64,000 bases of DNA from Massariosphaeria phaeospora (GCA_011032825.1 JAADJZ010000005.1:1617001-1681000); one strand, 5' to 3'. Numbered from the stretch's first letter, positions 45,747 to 57,935 are shown. Notes: generated from the sequence alone by a model not told the origin. Numbers and translations are program-made.

Positions 45747-47598
45747 TAACGTAAAGTACTAGCGAACCTAACAAACTAGTAAACCCAACAAAATATCTTA
45801 GCACAACCAACTTATTTTAAAGAACATTAAATTAATTGCTATTAAACAAGAAACCTGCGTACGTCGTGCTAGCTTTAGATTTCAAAGCTTTTTTTGTATT
45901 TTTTTAGCAGGTTTGAGCATTGTGTCTTGTATTACTATAGTTTCTACAGCGCCGTAGAGCTAGTTGTGCTTTTTCTTAACTCTTTTTACTACGCGCTTTC
46001 TTTGATAGCTAAAGTGCTGTAGACGCTTTAGCAGCTACTTGCGCTAATCTATTACTATACTCTATTGTGTTACTTATTTAAATTCGCTTTTGTTTTTGTA
46101 ATTTTCTTTTTGTTGCTTCTTTAATAGTCTTTTTAAGGCTAGAGATTCGATCGCGCATTAGCTTAACCTAATAAGCTATCTAGTAGAACTTTTTAACAAG
46201 CTAATTAACTCTATTCTTTAGAGATAATAGAGAGAAACTAAGCTTAGTAGTAATAAGCTTTAATTGCGATCTAAATTCAAGCGTATTGCTTGGAGTTTTT
46301 AACTGCTACGGCGTTTCTAGTGCAAAGAGTAGTAGCAAGGTACACAGTTGTACTTTAAGACAATTAAAAACTACTTGCGCGTTAATAAGAACTAGCTCTA
46401 AAGCCTTAAAAGCTTTCTTGTAGTTCTTTGTTGTAAATACTTTAAAAAACGCGTTTCTAAAAGCTAGCAGAAAGCTTTTTTTATTAATATAGAAAACGCG
46501 CCGGCGCGCTAAGTTTCAACGCGTTAAAAGTACTTTAGCTTTAGCAGCAAAAAGCAAACTACATTTAGCAGCTAAAGAATATAAAATAAATAAGCTAGCA
46601 TGCAAAGCGTAAGAATTTTGTACTTAAAGCAATAGTTTTTGAAACTCTAAGATTAGTAGCTTTCATAGCCGTTTAAAATAAGTAGCTAATACTTTTCTAC
46701 CTAACGCGCTTTTGTATGCGCGTTAAAATACTTTAACTATTTAAAACTAAAAGCGTTGTTTGTCTAGCTGTTCTTAAAAACTAAAAGCTTTTAATTGCTA
46801 GGTATAGAGTTCTTTTTGTACTATGCTAAAATGTAAACGCGCTCTTTGTAGATAACAAATAGCAGGATCGCGTACTTTGCGGCGCAAATGCTTTGAATAA
46901 CTGTTACCTACTCTCAATTGCCTAGCTAGATAAAATTAAGTTGAGTACGTTTTTAAAAGCTTGTAACGACTTTTATAAACTTAATAACACTTATCTAGAA
47001 ACTAGTTTTGTTAAAGTTGTGTATATTATTATTCTAGATGCTGTACTTAGCTTTGGTATCTTTAACAAGCTTAAACTACGCGCTAATTACTTTAGAATCT
47101 TTCTATTGTATTCTTTGCTAGTTCTTTGCTCAATTGAAAGCTATTTTAAGCTCGCTTAAACGCGTTACAAATCTCTTAGCCTAGTTTTTGCTTACTAGCT
47201 TTTTACTCTGCGCAGCTACTAGTTTATTTTTTATATTTTCTACTTTAAACAGCTAGAAAGCAAATTCTTGCGAATTAAAGTTAAGAATATATTAAATAAT
47301 CGTTTGCTCTTTAGTCGTAGTAACCTTTGAAAATGTAAGTTGTGTTTGAGCTTAAAATAGAATTTCTCTAGCGCGTTTAGAAAGAGTATAGTGTTTAACG
47401 TTAAAAGCACTAGTAGCAGCTTAATAGCTTTAGAATTAGCTAGAATTATAAGCTTTAAGAGCAAGCTAAAGTTTTTTTTCGTATTAGTGTAATAACGCGT
47501 TAGTTAGTTGAAACATATCGCGTTGATAGAGAAAGTAGTAGTCTTGGCAAATTTTGTTGAGTTTACTAGTTTGTTGAGTTCGCTAGTGCTTTACGTTA
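45747..47598 (-). mobile_element. pogo/Fot1-type transposon 2 (RIP-inactivated)
   Basis: An 1,852-bp unit bounded by inverted repeats of about 49 bp (45,747-45,795 and 47,550-47,598) that begin TAACGTAAAG. They contain two 17-bp units, ACTAGCGAACCTAACAA then ACTAGTAAACCCAACAA. The interior resembles element 3 (49,537-51,629) in the same orientation, for example around 46,640-46,760, so the transposase should read on the minus strand. No intact frame remains. Confidence 0.75.
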
Positions 47599-47710
47599 GT
47601 ATAAAAGTTAGAAAATTACTAATATATTTTTATTTTCTAAGTAAAAAAATCTATATATAGCTTATATAATCTACTATAAAACTATTAAGTACTTTAATAT
47701 TGTTAGATTT

Positions 47711-48035
47711 ACGCTAGCGAATAGGTAGAAGGTACTTATTATTGGGTATAAGTTAAGTTAGAGTTGCACAAACCTAGAGTTAAAATTAAGTTAGAGTAAT
47801 TAAAGCGTAGGTTAAAGTTAGGTTATAGGTACTACTTTTAGGTTAATAAACCTATTATAACTAGCTGTTATAATTATAAAAAGAAAATATATTAAAATAT
47901 AGAATTGTAGAGGTCTGTGCTAACTTAACCTATACCTACGCTAAAACGTTTTAGCGTAGGTATAAGTTGAGTTAGCACTAGAGTCTTACGTAAGCTAACT
48001 TAACTTTAACTCAACTTATACCTATTTACTACTCT
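47711..48035. mobile_element. 325-bp MITE-like element, copy 1
   Basis: A short non-coding unit, nearly identical in layout and exactly equal in length to 48,466-48,790. Its ends are imperfect inverted repeats (TAGCGAATAGGTA against TAGTAAATAGGTA on the other strand). Flanking 10-mers TGTTAGATTT and AGTTAGATTA match at 8 of 10 positions, suggesting a 9-10-bp target duplication of the Mutator type. A 62-nt near-perfect palindrome lies inside (47,917-47,978). Confidence 0.6.
47917..47978. repeat. 62-nt near-perfect palindrome within MITE copy 1
   Basis: Two 32-base arms overlap by two bases at the centre, CG at 47,947-47,948. By hand alignment 30 of 32 arm positions pair. The arm begins GTGCTAAC and contains ATACCTACGCTAAAACG. 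Confidence 0.85.
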
Positions 48036-48465
48036 AGTTAGATTAGAAGTAGAATTCGAAAGATATTAAATAAAGCTGCTAAAATACGGCATGTAACTTT
48101 CTGTTCCTATATAAACTAGCGCGCAAAGCTTTTTTACGTTTTAACCTTGTTAAAATGCAAGAAACAAATTAATACACACAATTATTACAAGATATTATTA
48201 CAACCTATTATATTTAACAATTAAGAGTTTTGGTGCCTTTACCTTTGAGCACTAAAAGTAAAGTAAACTTAAAAATACTACTATTGCATAAACTCTAGCG
48301 AAGAATACTCAAAATAACAACGCTATTAAATTGCAACTAAACTGTTACTTTACTTAATTATACACAATAAATTAAGTAGCTTAACTAACTTAAAATTACT
48401 TGCACCTAGCTTGAAGTTTAGCAGTTTTTCAATCTAACTTAAAAAGCTTAGCAACAAGCGAAGCT
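48036..48465. other. AT-rich spacer between MITE copies
   Basis: It contains TATATAAAC at about 48,110 and, at about 48,229-48,245, TTTTGGTGCCTTTACC, which resembles a primer-binding site next to a retrotransposon LTR end. It may be the edge of an LTR element, but I cannot define a partner LTR. Confidence 0.35.
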
Positions 48466-48790
48466 ACGCTAGCGAATAAGTAAAAAGTACTTATTGTTAA
48501 GTATAAGTTAAGTTAGAGTTGCACAAACGCAAAGTTAAAATTAGGTTAGAGTAATTAAAGCGTAGGTTAAAGTTAGGTTATAGGTACTACTTTTAGGTTA
48601 ATAAACTTGTTATACCTAGCTGTTATAATTATAAAGAAAAAATACATTAAAATATAAAATTGTAGAACTTTGTGCTAACTCAACTTTAGCCTACTCTATT
48701 TAGTTTTAGCGTAGGTATAAGTTAAGTTAGCACTAGAGTTTTACGTAAGCTAACTTAACTTTAACTCAATCTATACCTATTTACTACTCT
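48466..48790. mobile_element. 325-bp MITE-like element, copy 2
   Basis: Second copy of the unit at 47,711-48,035, in the same orientation. It is flanked by a perfect 10-bp direct repeat AAGCGAAGCT (48,456-48,465 and 48,791-48,800). The identity runs on for four more bases (ACGC) that are also the first bases of the element, so the duplication is 10-14 bp. The internal palindrome is less perfect in this copy. Confidence 0.6.
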
Positions 48791-48849
48791 AAGCGAAGCT
48801 ACGCATTCTAGCAAGTTCTAAAATTAGCAACTACTAGCTGTTAAATACA

Positions 48850-49322
48850 TGTAAAAGTTAAGCGAACTTGAAAAAGTTGTTTATCAAGCTTAGGTTAGTT
48901 CTTGGGAAATAAGTAAGTTTAATAGACTAAAGAAAATTGTATAGCGTTTAATACTAAAGCAGTAGCAAGCTTCGTTTTGCAAAGAGTATAAAAGTTAAAG
49001 TAAAAGTTAACTTGTAGATTGTAAAATTAAAAACAATAAGCTATAAAAGTTTGTTGTTTTTACTATATACGTAGGTGTGCTTTGTAGAATTTTCTTGCTT
49101 TTGCAAAGCCAACAGATTAGTAAAAGCACGTTAATCTCTTGCTTTTAACGTGCTATAGAGAGCGTAAAATTACAAAGAGCATATAAAAAAGCTATGTCGT
49201 TGAGAGAAGTTCTTAGCTTACGCGCTAAGCTTACTTAAAGTATAGCTATACTCTGTTACCTTTAACGCTAAAGTAAAAGCAGCTTTTTGTTTTAGCAGCT
49301 TAGCGAATTATCGATTGTAATA
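48850..49322. mobile_element. Solo LTR of the chromovirus family
   Basis: About 473 bp align along their whole length with the LTRs at 57,464-57,935 and 63,561-64,000. Shared landmarks are the start TGTAA..G.TAAGC, AGCTTAGGTT, GTATAGCGTT.AATACTAAAG, TATATACGTA, AGCATATAAA and the end ATTGTAA.A. No adjacent internal region of the same element is seen, so it is a solo LTR or a remnant. Confidence 0.8.
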
Positions 49323-49536
49323 ATATAGCAGTAAGCGCGTACGCTATATAATACTAATTAAACTACTTAAACGCAGCTGTTATACTACTGTTCGTGCTAG
49401 TTCGCTTATCTAAGCTATTAAACACTAAAAAAGCGTTGTTTAAGAAAAACACAAATAAGTTAAAGTAACAGTTTGATATTTACAAAGCTCTAAACAACTA
49501 ATACAAACAAAAAAGCAAATACATTAATAATATTGT
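49323..49536. other. AT-rich spacer
   Basis: A short AT-rich segment between the solo LTR and the next pogo element. Nothing is recognised in it. Confidence 0.5.
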
Positions 49537-51629
49537 TAACGTACTCTACGAGCGAGTTGCTTACACAAGCGAGTTGCTTACCTACGCTATGCTTTCTCTC
49601 TACTACCTACTACTTTCTTTTTACTACTTTCTTCTTACTACCTAGTACGAGTTAAAATAACTTAAATTATTTAGAATTAACTGCTGTATCTACTTTATAC
49701 GTGCGCTTGTTGTGCTCTAGCTTACCGCAGCGTCTACAGCGTTTTAAAAGCTAGCTGCTCTAATTACTAGCATTACTACAAGCTTTTTTTTGCTTTTTTT
49801 TATTATTACGCGTTTTAAACGCTTTAAGAGCTGTTAAGCGCACGCTTTTTTTAACTATTAAAGTACTTTTCTACTGTATACGCTTTCTTTTGTGCCTACG
49901 TTGCGAAAAAGCTTTATTTGCAGCTTAAAGCTTATTAACTTAGTTGCGCAGTAGTAGCACAGAAGCTGCTGCGTACTTCGCGCCTTTAGAAAGCTTTTTA
50001 AAAGCATTAACTATTAAAGTAAAAAAGCTGTTTACATGCTTTTCTATTCTTTTTTAAATTAGCTTCGATTGCGACCTAAATTTATAGGTATTACTAGGTG
50101 TTCTACACTACTAGGCATTGTTTTTAATAGTAGATAGTGTAAGCGTACAAAAGTACACGTTAAGCTTTAAAATTACAGCTTCTAAGTTAAATAGAACTAA
50201 GCTAGCACTTTAAAAGCTTTTTTAAATATTGCTTTTTATAATAAAAGCTTTGTAAGCGCTAATAAAGCATAGCAGAAACTTAAGTTTAGTAATGTAGTTA
50301 ATTTTGCAGCGTATTAGATTTTTAGCTTAGCGCTCGTACGCTTTTTTCAAAGGCAAGAAACAGCTTACATTAAGTAGCTACAAAAAGTGCAACAAGTAAA
50401 AAAGCATGCAAAAAGTAATAATATTGCTTTTTTTGTAGTACTTTTAGAAAGCAAGAGAGTTGTAGCTTTTATAGCTGTTAATAATAAGTAAACGTACTTT
50501 TTTAAAAGTACATTTCTTTGTATGCTTATTAAAGTGCTTTAACTACTTAAAGCTAAGCTTATTTGTTGTCTAGCTGTTTTTAGAAACTGCGATAATTTAG
50601 TTGCAAAGTAGGCTATTCTCTTTGTACTAGGCAAAAAAGTAGTTCTTGCTTTAAAAAATAATAAAAAGTAGAATAGCTTACTTTTGTAAGAGAATTGCTA
50701 GAGTAGGTAGGTTTTAATGTAGAAAGTAATAAATTGATACAGTTCTATTTATAAGATAAAAGAGCTTTTTATACTTTCTACGCTACGCTAGAATTCGTCA
50801 AAGCTTAGCCGAAAGTTAGCAAAGCTATTTCGTACGAGATTGCTCTAACCGAGGCCTAGCAGCTAAGGCATTTCATTAGGCATCCGCTTATTACAACTCT
50901 ATTGCGTTAACGCTTTGCACTACTATTGTTTACTTTCTATTACTTTGCTGCACTATTTTCGGCTGTTCTTAACGCTCTAAGCTAGTAATTACTGCGCTTG
51001 TTAAGATCTAGTCTATTATAAAACTCGTTTTATTAAAGTTGTAAGTATTCTCGTTTACTACGTTGTACTTAGCTTTTATGTTTGCTACAAGCCTAAACTA
51101 GTTGCTAACAAGCTTAAAGTTTTCGCAAAAAGCTCTTTTATAGTTGTACTTTTAATTAAACTTAACTTAAAGCTTAGATTAACGCTTAACAAACGTTGCA
51201 GCTTAGTTAACACTAATTAGTAGCTAGTTTCGCCTTGCGAGTAGTAGGTTAGCTTTATTTGTTAAACTAGCAAGCCTAAGTAAAAAGCCTTGCGTATTAA
51301 GTTTAATTGCAAAGTTTCTAATTACTTTCTTTTTTGCTAGACAAAGTTTTATTAAGTTGAGTATGCAGTCGCGTTGTAGAAGTATTTTAGCAAGCTAATT
51401 GCTTAGTGTTTTCTGTAGAACGTTGTAGATCAATGCAGCGCGTTGCTGTAAAAGTATTGCGTTGCATTTAATAGCCTAAATTGCAAACTGTATTTGCTTT
51501 TTTTAAAGCTAGTAGCGCGTTATGTAGTTAAGCTATTGCGTTGTAAAAAGAAAAAAGTAGGTGTTAGTAAAAAGCTTAGCGCAAGTAAGCAACTCGCTTG
51601 TGTAAGCAACTCGCTCGTAAAGTACGTTA
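49537..51629 (-). mobile_element. pogo/Fot1-type transposon 3 (RIP-inactivated)
   Basis: A 2,093-bp unit with inverted repeats of about 52 bp (49,537-49,588 and 51,578-51,629). They begin TAACGTACT and hold two 17-bp-spaced copies of GCGAGTTGCTTAC. On the minus strand near 50,330-50,410 the DDE block reads LLHFL-stop-LLNVSCFLPLKKAYER, the family HLLQPLDVGCFSPLK region with the Asp changed to Asn and a Gln changed to stop. Many further stops are present. Confidence 0.85.
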
Positions 51630-54600
51630 CTTTTATTAAAACAACTATTTTTGCTTACTTATTTAGCAATTGCTGTAAAGTAAACGAGTTATATTAAAAC
51701 TAGATTACTAAGCTCGCTACTATAATTAGCGTACGAGCAGAGAACAAGCGCAAAAAAGCAAAAACTTGTTACTACAACGCTTTTAAACTAATAAAAACTA
51801 TTGCGCAATAAAACTTTTAGCTTACTAAAGTAAACTACGCAGTTACTAAAGCAAAAGCAGCTAAATTACTAGACTACTAAAGCGAGTAGTTAGTAAAAAA
51901 AAACTTCGTAACTGCAGCAAACAAGTATTTTCTAATGTAAGCTACGCAATTTATAAAAAACAAATTACAAAACTTTTTTGTTACTGCGACTAAAATATTT
52001 CTCTAGTTTTAACAAACTGCGTAGATAACTTATCTAGCTAAAAGTAAATCTAACAAAGTAGCTTTTGCTGCAAGTAAACTTACTTTTAATAGCAAAAAAC
52101 CTAACAACAGCGAGAATAAACTAAAAAGAAGTAAAAGTTAAGTTTAACGCTAGAAACGCGCTTAGCTATTTAACAACTAAATATTATCGTTGCAGAAGTG
52201 CAAAGCATGCGACGGCTACTACTTTTTTAGCAAGTAGTAGTACGCTTTTTCTAACAACGCTTTATCTAAATAGAAGCTAAAAACTACATTACAAGAATAG
52301 TAAAAAATGGAATTAGCAATACCACTAACCTACAGAAGAATATTAGATTAGCGAAAAAACCGCGATTAAAAACTCTAGAAATTAAGAAGTTGCAATTAGC
52401 AACGCTAACTACTAAGCTTGCGTCTAAAAAGTAACTAAATAGCTAAGAAATTAAAGAAATTAATGTAGTAATTATAGCTGCTTTATTTACAGCTAAGAAA
52501 TCTAGATATTCTTTAAAACAATTTTTTATTTTTAACTTAAGCACTACTTGCTACATTAGAAACAATATTAATTAATTTACAAGTATCTAAAAGCTAGCAC
52601 AAAGAGATTTTTTATAAGTAAAAAACTTGCGTGTATAAATTTAAGCGTATAGCACTATTACAATTAGAGTAAACAAAAATAACTTAATAAAAAATTTTCG
52701 CTTGTATAACGTTGCCTACTGCCTAGACTTATACTACAGTTTTGTTTTATTTTAATTACTCTGCTAGTAAAGCCTTTAGTAGAATAATAAATTAAACTTA
52801 ATAGTACTACAAAGACGAGATAATACTGTAGTATCAACGCTCTAAGAACAATACAAACAATAGGTTATTAAATACAATACTACAACAAAGTAGCGCGCAA
52901 GTTTTGTAGCAGCTTCGCGTTAAACTAAGCTATAGCAACAAGCTAACGCAATTATCTAGCACAAGCAACTAAAATACTTAAAACTTTAAGCACTTAAGCA
53001 CTTCGTGCATAATTTTAAAAAAGTAAAAATTATTAGCTTGCTTACCGTTAACTGCGACGCATGTAAAAAAACTAAATTAAAAAAACTAAATTAAAAAACG
53101 CTTTAAGAAATTCTTAAAAGCTTAGAAAAGCGTGTACCTATTAATTTTTATAATTACAAACAAGAAAGTAATACTAAAGAGAAATGCTAAATGCTAATTA
53201 TATGTAAAGCAACAAGAATTCTATAAAACTTTTACTTAAAGAATTACCTAGCTCGCTCTATTATAAAAGCACTTTAAACTTGTGTTAACTTTATAAAAAC
53301 CTAATTTAATATCACAGTTAAAGTTATTGAAACTAATAACAAAACGTTTTAATCTGCTACGGCTTAAAAATAGAAAAACAATTAAAGTATAGCTGTTGAG
53401 CTTTTTGTACTTAATACTTAAGCTTAGAATAAAAAAGTAAAACGCTTAAAAAGTATAGTAAAGAAAAAAGCTTGCGCAATGCGCTTTAACGCTAACTTTT
53501 TATAAAACTTTTAGCTAGAAATTGTGCAATCTGCTGTGTACTTTTACAATTAATTGCTAAAATACTCAAATTGCTAAAAGTTACTATATAAAGAGTTCTT
53601 TATAGTAGTATTGTATTAAAACAAAGTCGTTGCGTTACTTTGTAAACTAAAATAATACTATTTGCGCACTTATAGCTGCAAAGCCTTTGCAATAACAAAT
53701 AATACAAAGCAAAAAAAAACGTTTACAAAAACTTAACTTAAAAGTATAAGTTAAATACCTAGTAAGTTACTAATTGTTAAATATTTTTAGAATATAAGTG
53801 TTGTTAATAGAGAAAGTTATAAGTACTCGCAACGTTGTGTTTAATAAGTATACTATTTTTAACAGCAATAAAAAGCAAGTTATAAACAACTTTATGCATA
53901 GCACTTGTAAAAAAATTTAAACATAAATCTAAACAGTAGAGTTGCTACTTTTTTTTTAATTACAAAATAATAAAATTAATACGTTCTATAAAGATAAAGC
54001 AGCGAGCAGCTTATATTTCAAACTACAAAAAATCAACTCTAGTACGACTAAGCAAAAAAGAAAACTAAACTTTATTTTACGCTACTAAGTACGCTATTGC
54101 ATGCAGCTTTACTTGCGTATAGCACATTAATACTTGCAGCTTTACACGCGTAGTTAAAGAATCTAGTTAGTTATAAGCAGTTCCTCTATTCGCTGCTAAA
54201 AGTTAGAAAAAAAAAACTAAATCTAGCTTTGCTTTACTTTCGTAGAAAATAGCTTTTGAGTAGAAACCTTTTACGTGTTAAAAATAGAGCAATGCTAGTT
54301 AATTACTAAGTATTTTTTTTACACGAAAGAAATAGCGTTAAACTTCTATTTGAGATAACTACGAGAGCATAGTTTGCTAAGTTATAAGCTGCAGCTTTTA
54401 TAGCAAGCACAAAAGCTACAAACGTACACAAAGTTAAAAAAGTAAAAATAAATAATGCAAGCTTTAAACGCAAGATAATAAGAAAATACAACTTACATTA
54501 TAGCGAGCTGCTACTACTACTTTTGCTAAATAGCTTTAAGTAAAACTATCTACTATACGACAGCTTTAAAAAAGCTAAAAAAAAATACTTTAAAAGCTAT

Positions 54601-56070
54601 ACGAAAACTAGGTTGTAAATTAAAACTCCAAGATCTAGAGTGCGAAGAGAAAGAAGCTAAATACTAGATTTTATATAAATATACACTTATAAGCTTAATA
54701 AACATAGTTAATTTGTAAAGTATAAAGCAAAGCTCGTTGTTAAAAGCAATTAATAAAACAATGTTACTACCTAAGAAACGTACGCTGCTACACTTACTAG
54801 AAAATTATTTAAGTTGCTAATAGCAATAGCTACTTATTTTAACTTTAAACTAAAGTAATTTAATATAGCAAATGCTTTTGTTTACGCACTAATTAATTGC
54901 GTAATCTACATGCAAATGCTTTGAAAATACATTAAACAAAGCACAATACTTTAGCTACAAAAAGCGTTGTACGGCTTGCAAATATTACTTTTTCTTTAGC
55001 AAAAGAACATTACTAAATATCTAAAGAAAATTAGCTTTACTTTAGTACTTTACAAACTCTGCTGCATAATACGCAACAAAGTTTTTAATTTTTTTTATGT
55101 TAATAATATTATTCTTAGTAATTACTTTACACGTAGAAAAGCAAGAAACGAAGCTATAAAAAGCTAAAACAAAATATACTCTTACTAGAGAAAAGAACTT
55201 TAAGTAGTTTCTTAGCTTTAAAGTTGTTTAAAATTAAGCTAACTATAAATTCTAGCTATTACAAGCTGCTTACGTTAATAAAATTGCTTAACTTGTAACT
55301 AATCGCAACACCCGTTATAATACACTAATAGCTGAAATTAAGTTAATGCTAAAAAAAAACTTTGCTACTTGTGCAGAAATTAGCTTGTATTAACAAAAAA
55401 TTAGCTTTTTACTTTTCGCTGTAGTTAACACACGCTTAGATATTGCCTTTGCAACTTTCTAACTTGCACGCTTTTTTATTAACCTAAGCTCTAAGTACTA
55501 TTTTGCTACTAACTACGTTTTTTTGTACCTACAAGCTACTCGCACGAATAGTTTACAGTTTAGTAAAAAAAAAAACTTAGTAGTAGCTAGTAACGCGTTG
55601 TTTGCTAACAATACACTGAATTAAAAAAGCTTACAAAGTTTTATTATAAAGCTGTTTAAAAAAGCAATTGCCTAGAAAGCAAACAAACAAAATACCGTTA
55701 CAACGTTAACAACTAAAGCTAAACTACTTTTACTAGCATAAGTAGCAAAAAAAGCAAAGTTCTTTGTATGCTTTTACACTAAAATTAAAATTAAGCTTAG
55801 CAACGCAACAATTACGATACAATGCAACAACAAGCAAATAATAAAACTAGTTACTAAAAATACTTTTTAGCTTACAACTAAGCTTTAACATGTAGATATC
55901 TACAATTACTAGCTAAAGCAAAAAGTTTAAAAAAGCACTATTAAAGTAATCTATACGCTAACGAATAATATAATCGCAAACAGCATTACTAAATTCCTAC
56001 TTGCTAACGATATGCTCTAGTTTTTTAAGCATATTAAACTAGTAGACATCAAGAACCGCTTTGTCGTTAA
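51630..56070 (+). mobile_element. Ty1/Copia retrotransposon remnant (RIP-inactivated)
   Basis: A degraded polyprotein reads on the plus strand with domains in Copia order. About 52,965-53,100 holds a GAG-pre-integrase segment (HLGLKALKHFV, then CDACKKTK). At 54,958-54,978 is QKALYGL, a Copia reverse-transcriptase signature. At 55,096-55,107 the catalytic YVDD reads YVNN. Near 55,890-56,060 the RNase H end reads VDIYNYWLKQKV and NNIIANSITKFL (family NDMIADGLTK), then KLVDIKNRF. The left border and both LTRs are not resolved; the right end stops about 100 bp before the next pogo element. Confidence 0.75.
54958..55107 (+). pseudogene. Copia reverse transcriptase core, catalytic Asp lost
   Basis: QKALYGLQ at the left and FFYVNNIILS at the right bracket the reverse-transcriptase palm. 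The two Asp of YVDD are now Asn (GAC/GAT to AAT), the G-to-A change expected of RIP on the opposite strand. Confidence 0.8.
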
Positions 56071-56257
56071 AAAAAATACAATAAAAAAAATAGTTAATTG
56101 AATTAAGCAACTTAAAGTAATAGAAAGAGCTTTGCTTTTAGCTTCTAAAAAACGCGCGATTAAATAGTTTAGCTTAACGTTATCTACTACCAAGCGGCGC
56201 ACTCTACTAAGCAGCGCACTCTACTAAAATCGTACTAAGAGCACTAGTACTATTACA

Positions 56258-56566
56258 ATGCAACTACTACTATCTACTGTATTACCTAGTAATAAAGCTA
56301 AAATAACTATTGCTATTCGAGCTACGAGATCTAACGCGTTTTTTTTTCAACGAGCTGCTGCGCGAGCCAATCTAGTGCCTAAAAAGACTTTTAACTATCA
56401 AAACTACAAACGACGCTTACAACGCGATTGTAAGCTTAACTGCAAGAATTTTACGCCGCTTAAAGAGAACGCGATAGTAGAGCGTATACTTAACCTAAAT
56501 TCAAGAGAGTTTCTACTGTCAAAGAGTTTACTACAAGATATAGCCAACAACCTGCGCACCTACTAA
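56258..56566 (+). pseudogene. pogo transposase, N-terminal DNA-binding part
   Basis: An open stretch of 102 codons matches the helix-turn-helix plus CENP-B-type DNA-binding region of fungal pogo transposases. Segments include RAAARANLVPKKTFNY, FTPLKENAIVERILNLNSRE and SKSLLQDIAN. It is less damaged than the other copies. It ends at a stop at 56,564-56,566 and the frame is broken downstream. Confidence 0.8.
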
Positions 56567-57166
56567 AGGCTTAAGCTAGTTGGCAACAACTAGCTAGACT
56601 AGTTTATAAAGCGAAGAAAAAAGCTTAAAACGCGTTAGACTCGATTCTACAATAATTAAAGAAAGAAATAGAAAAATTCTAAAGTTATAAACGCGTAGTT
56701 TAAGCTCGTAGCCAACGTAAAAGCAAAGCATAGCATCCTAAATAAAGACACTTACAACTTCGACAAATCTAGCTTTATAATAAGCGTTATAGGTTTCTAG
56801 CTTGTTATTATAGCTTTAGAGAAACGTAAGAAACCTAAGATAGTTTAGCTAGGTAATTGCAAGTAGGTTACTATCATTAGTTGCATCTGCGCAAGTAAGT
56901 AAGCGATTCTACTTTTTATTATCTACGCTAGCATAGTTTACATTTCTACGTAGTACAAAAATGTTTTTATACCTCGCAACTAGGTTCTTACTGTTAGTAA
57001 AAACAGCTAGACAAACAATAAGCTTAGAATCGCGTAGTTAAAGCACTTTAACGCATTTACTGTGTCGCGTACTATAGAAAGTAGTAAGCTACTAATTTTA
57101 AACAGCTACGAAAGCTATAACTCGCTTGCTTTTTAAGATTACTATATAAAACATAAGATAATTACT

Positions 57167-57445
57167 TTGTGTATACTTCTACACTCGTTGCACTTGCTGC
57201 AGCTTCTTAACGTTAGCTGCTTTTCGCCGTTAAAGCGCGCATATAGTACTAAGATTATAGTTTTAGCGCGTCGCTTTGTTACTTACATTGCTAAACTAGA
57301 CTTTTTTACTACGTTTAAAACTGCCTATTTTAAGACGTTTACAGCGAAGAGCATTAAAGAAGCTTTTAAAAGTGCTAAGCTTGTTTTACACAACTTAGAT
57401 GCTGTAATATTAAAACTTGATATGCGTTTCTGTACACTTGATTAG
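57167..57445 (+). pseudogene. pogo transposase, C-terminal DDE part
   Basis: An open stretch of 92 codons carries LLHSLHLLQLLNVSCFSPLK, the family HSSHLLQPLDVGCFSPLK region with Asp changed to Asn. The typical C-terminal helices (SIKEAFKSAKLVLHNLDAV) follow. Together with 56,258-56,566 it identifies the element. Confidence 0.8.
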
Positions 57446-57463
57446 CTGCCTTAGCAACCTACT

Positions 57464-57935
57464 TGTAAAAGCTAAGCGAACTTGAAAAAGTCTTTTATCA
57501 AGCTTAGGTTGGTTCTTGAGAAATAAGTAAGTTCGATAGACTAAAAAAAGTTGTATAGCGTTCAATACTAAAGCAGTAGCAGGCTTCGTTCTGCAAAGAG
57601 TATAGAAGTCAAAGTAAAAGTCAACTTAGGTAATTGAAATTAAAGACGATAAGCTATAAGAGTTTATTGTTTTAACTATATACGTAAGTGTGCTTTGTAT
57701 AATCTCCTTGCTTTTGCAAAGCTAACAGATTAATAAAAGTACTTTAATCTCTTGCTCTTAAGGTGCTATAGAGAGCGTAAGATTAAAGAGAGCATATAAA
57801 GAAGCTGTGTTGTTAAGAGAAGTCTTTAGCTTACGTGCTAGCCTTACCTAAGGTATAGCCGTGCTCTGTTACCTTAAGCGCTAAAGTAAAAGCATTTTCT
57901 TTTTTTAGCAGCTTGGCAGATTATTGATTGTAACA
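57464..57935 (-). repeat. Chromovirus 3' LTR
   Basis: 472 bp, starting TGTAAAAG and ending TTGTAACA on the plus strand, so with the TG...CA ends typical of LTRs. Relative to the minus-strand reading frames this is the downstream (3') LTR. It aligns end to end with 48,850-49,322. Confidence 0.85.

Larger units (their letters stand above)
56175..57463 (+). mobile_element. pogo/Fot1-type transposon 4, interrupted
   Basis: The left inverted repeat begins TAACGTTA at 56,175 and contains two abutting 17-bp units, AAGCGGCGCACTCTACT and AAGCAGCGCACTCTACT (56,191-56,224). The transposase reads on the plus strand. The right end is missing: the sequence passes directly into the chromovirus LTR at 57,464, so the retroelement probably inserted here and the rest of the transposon lies beyond the window. 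Confidence 0.8.
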
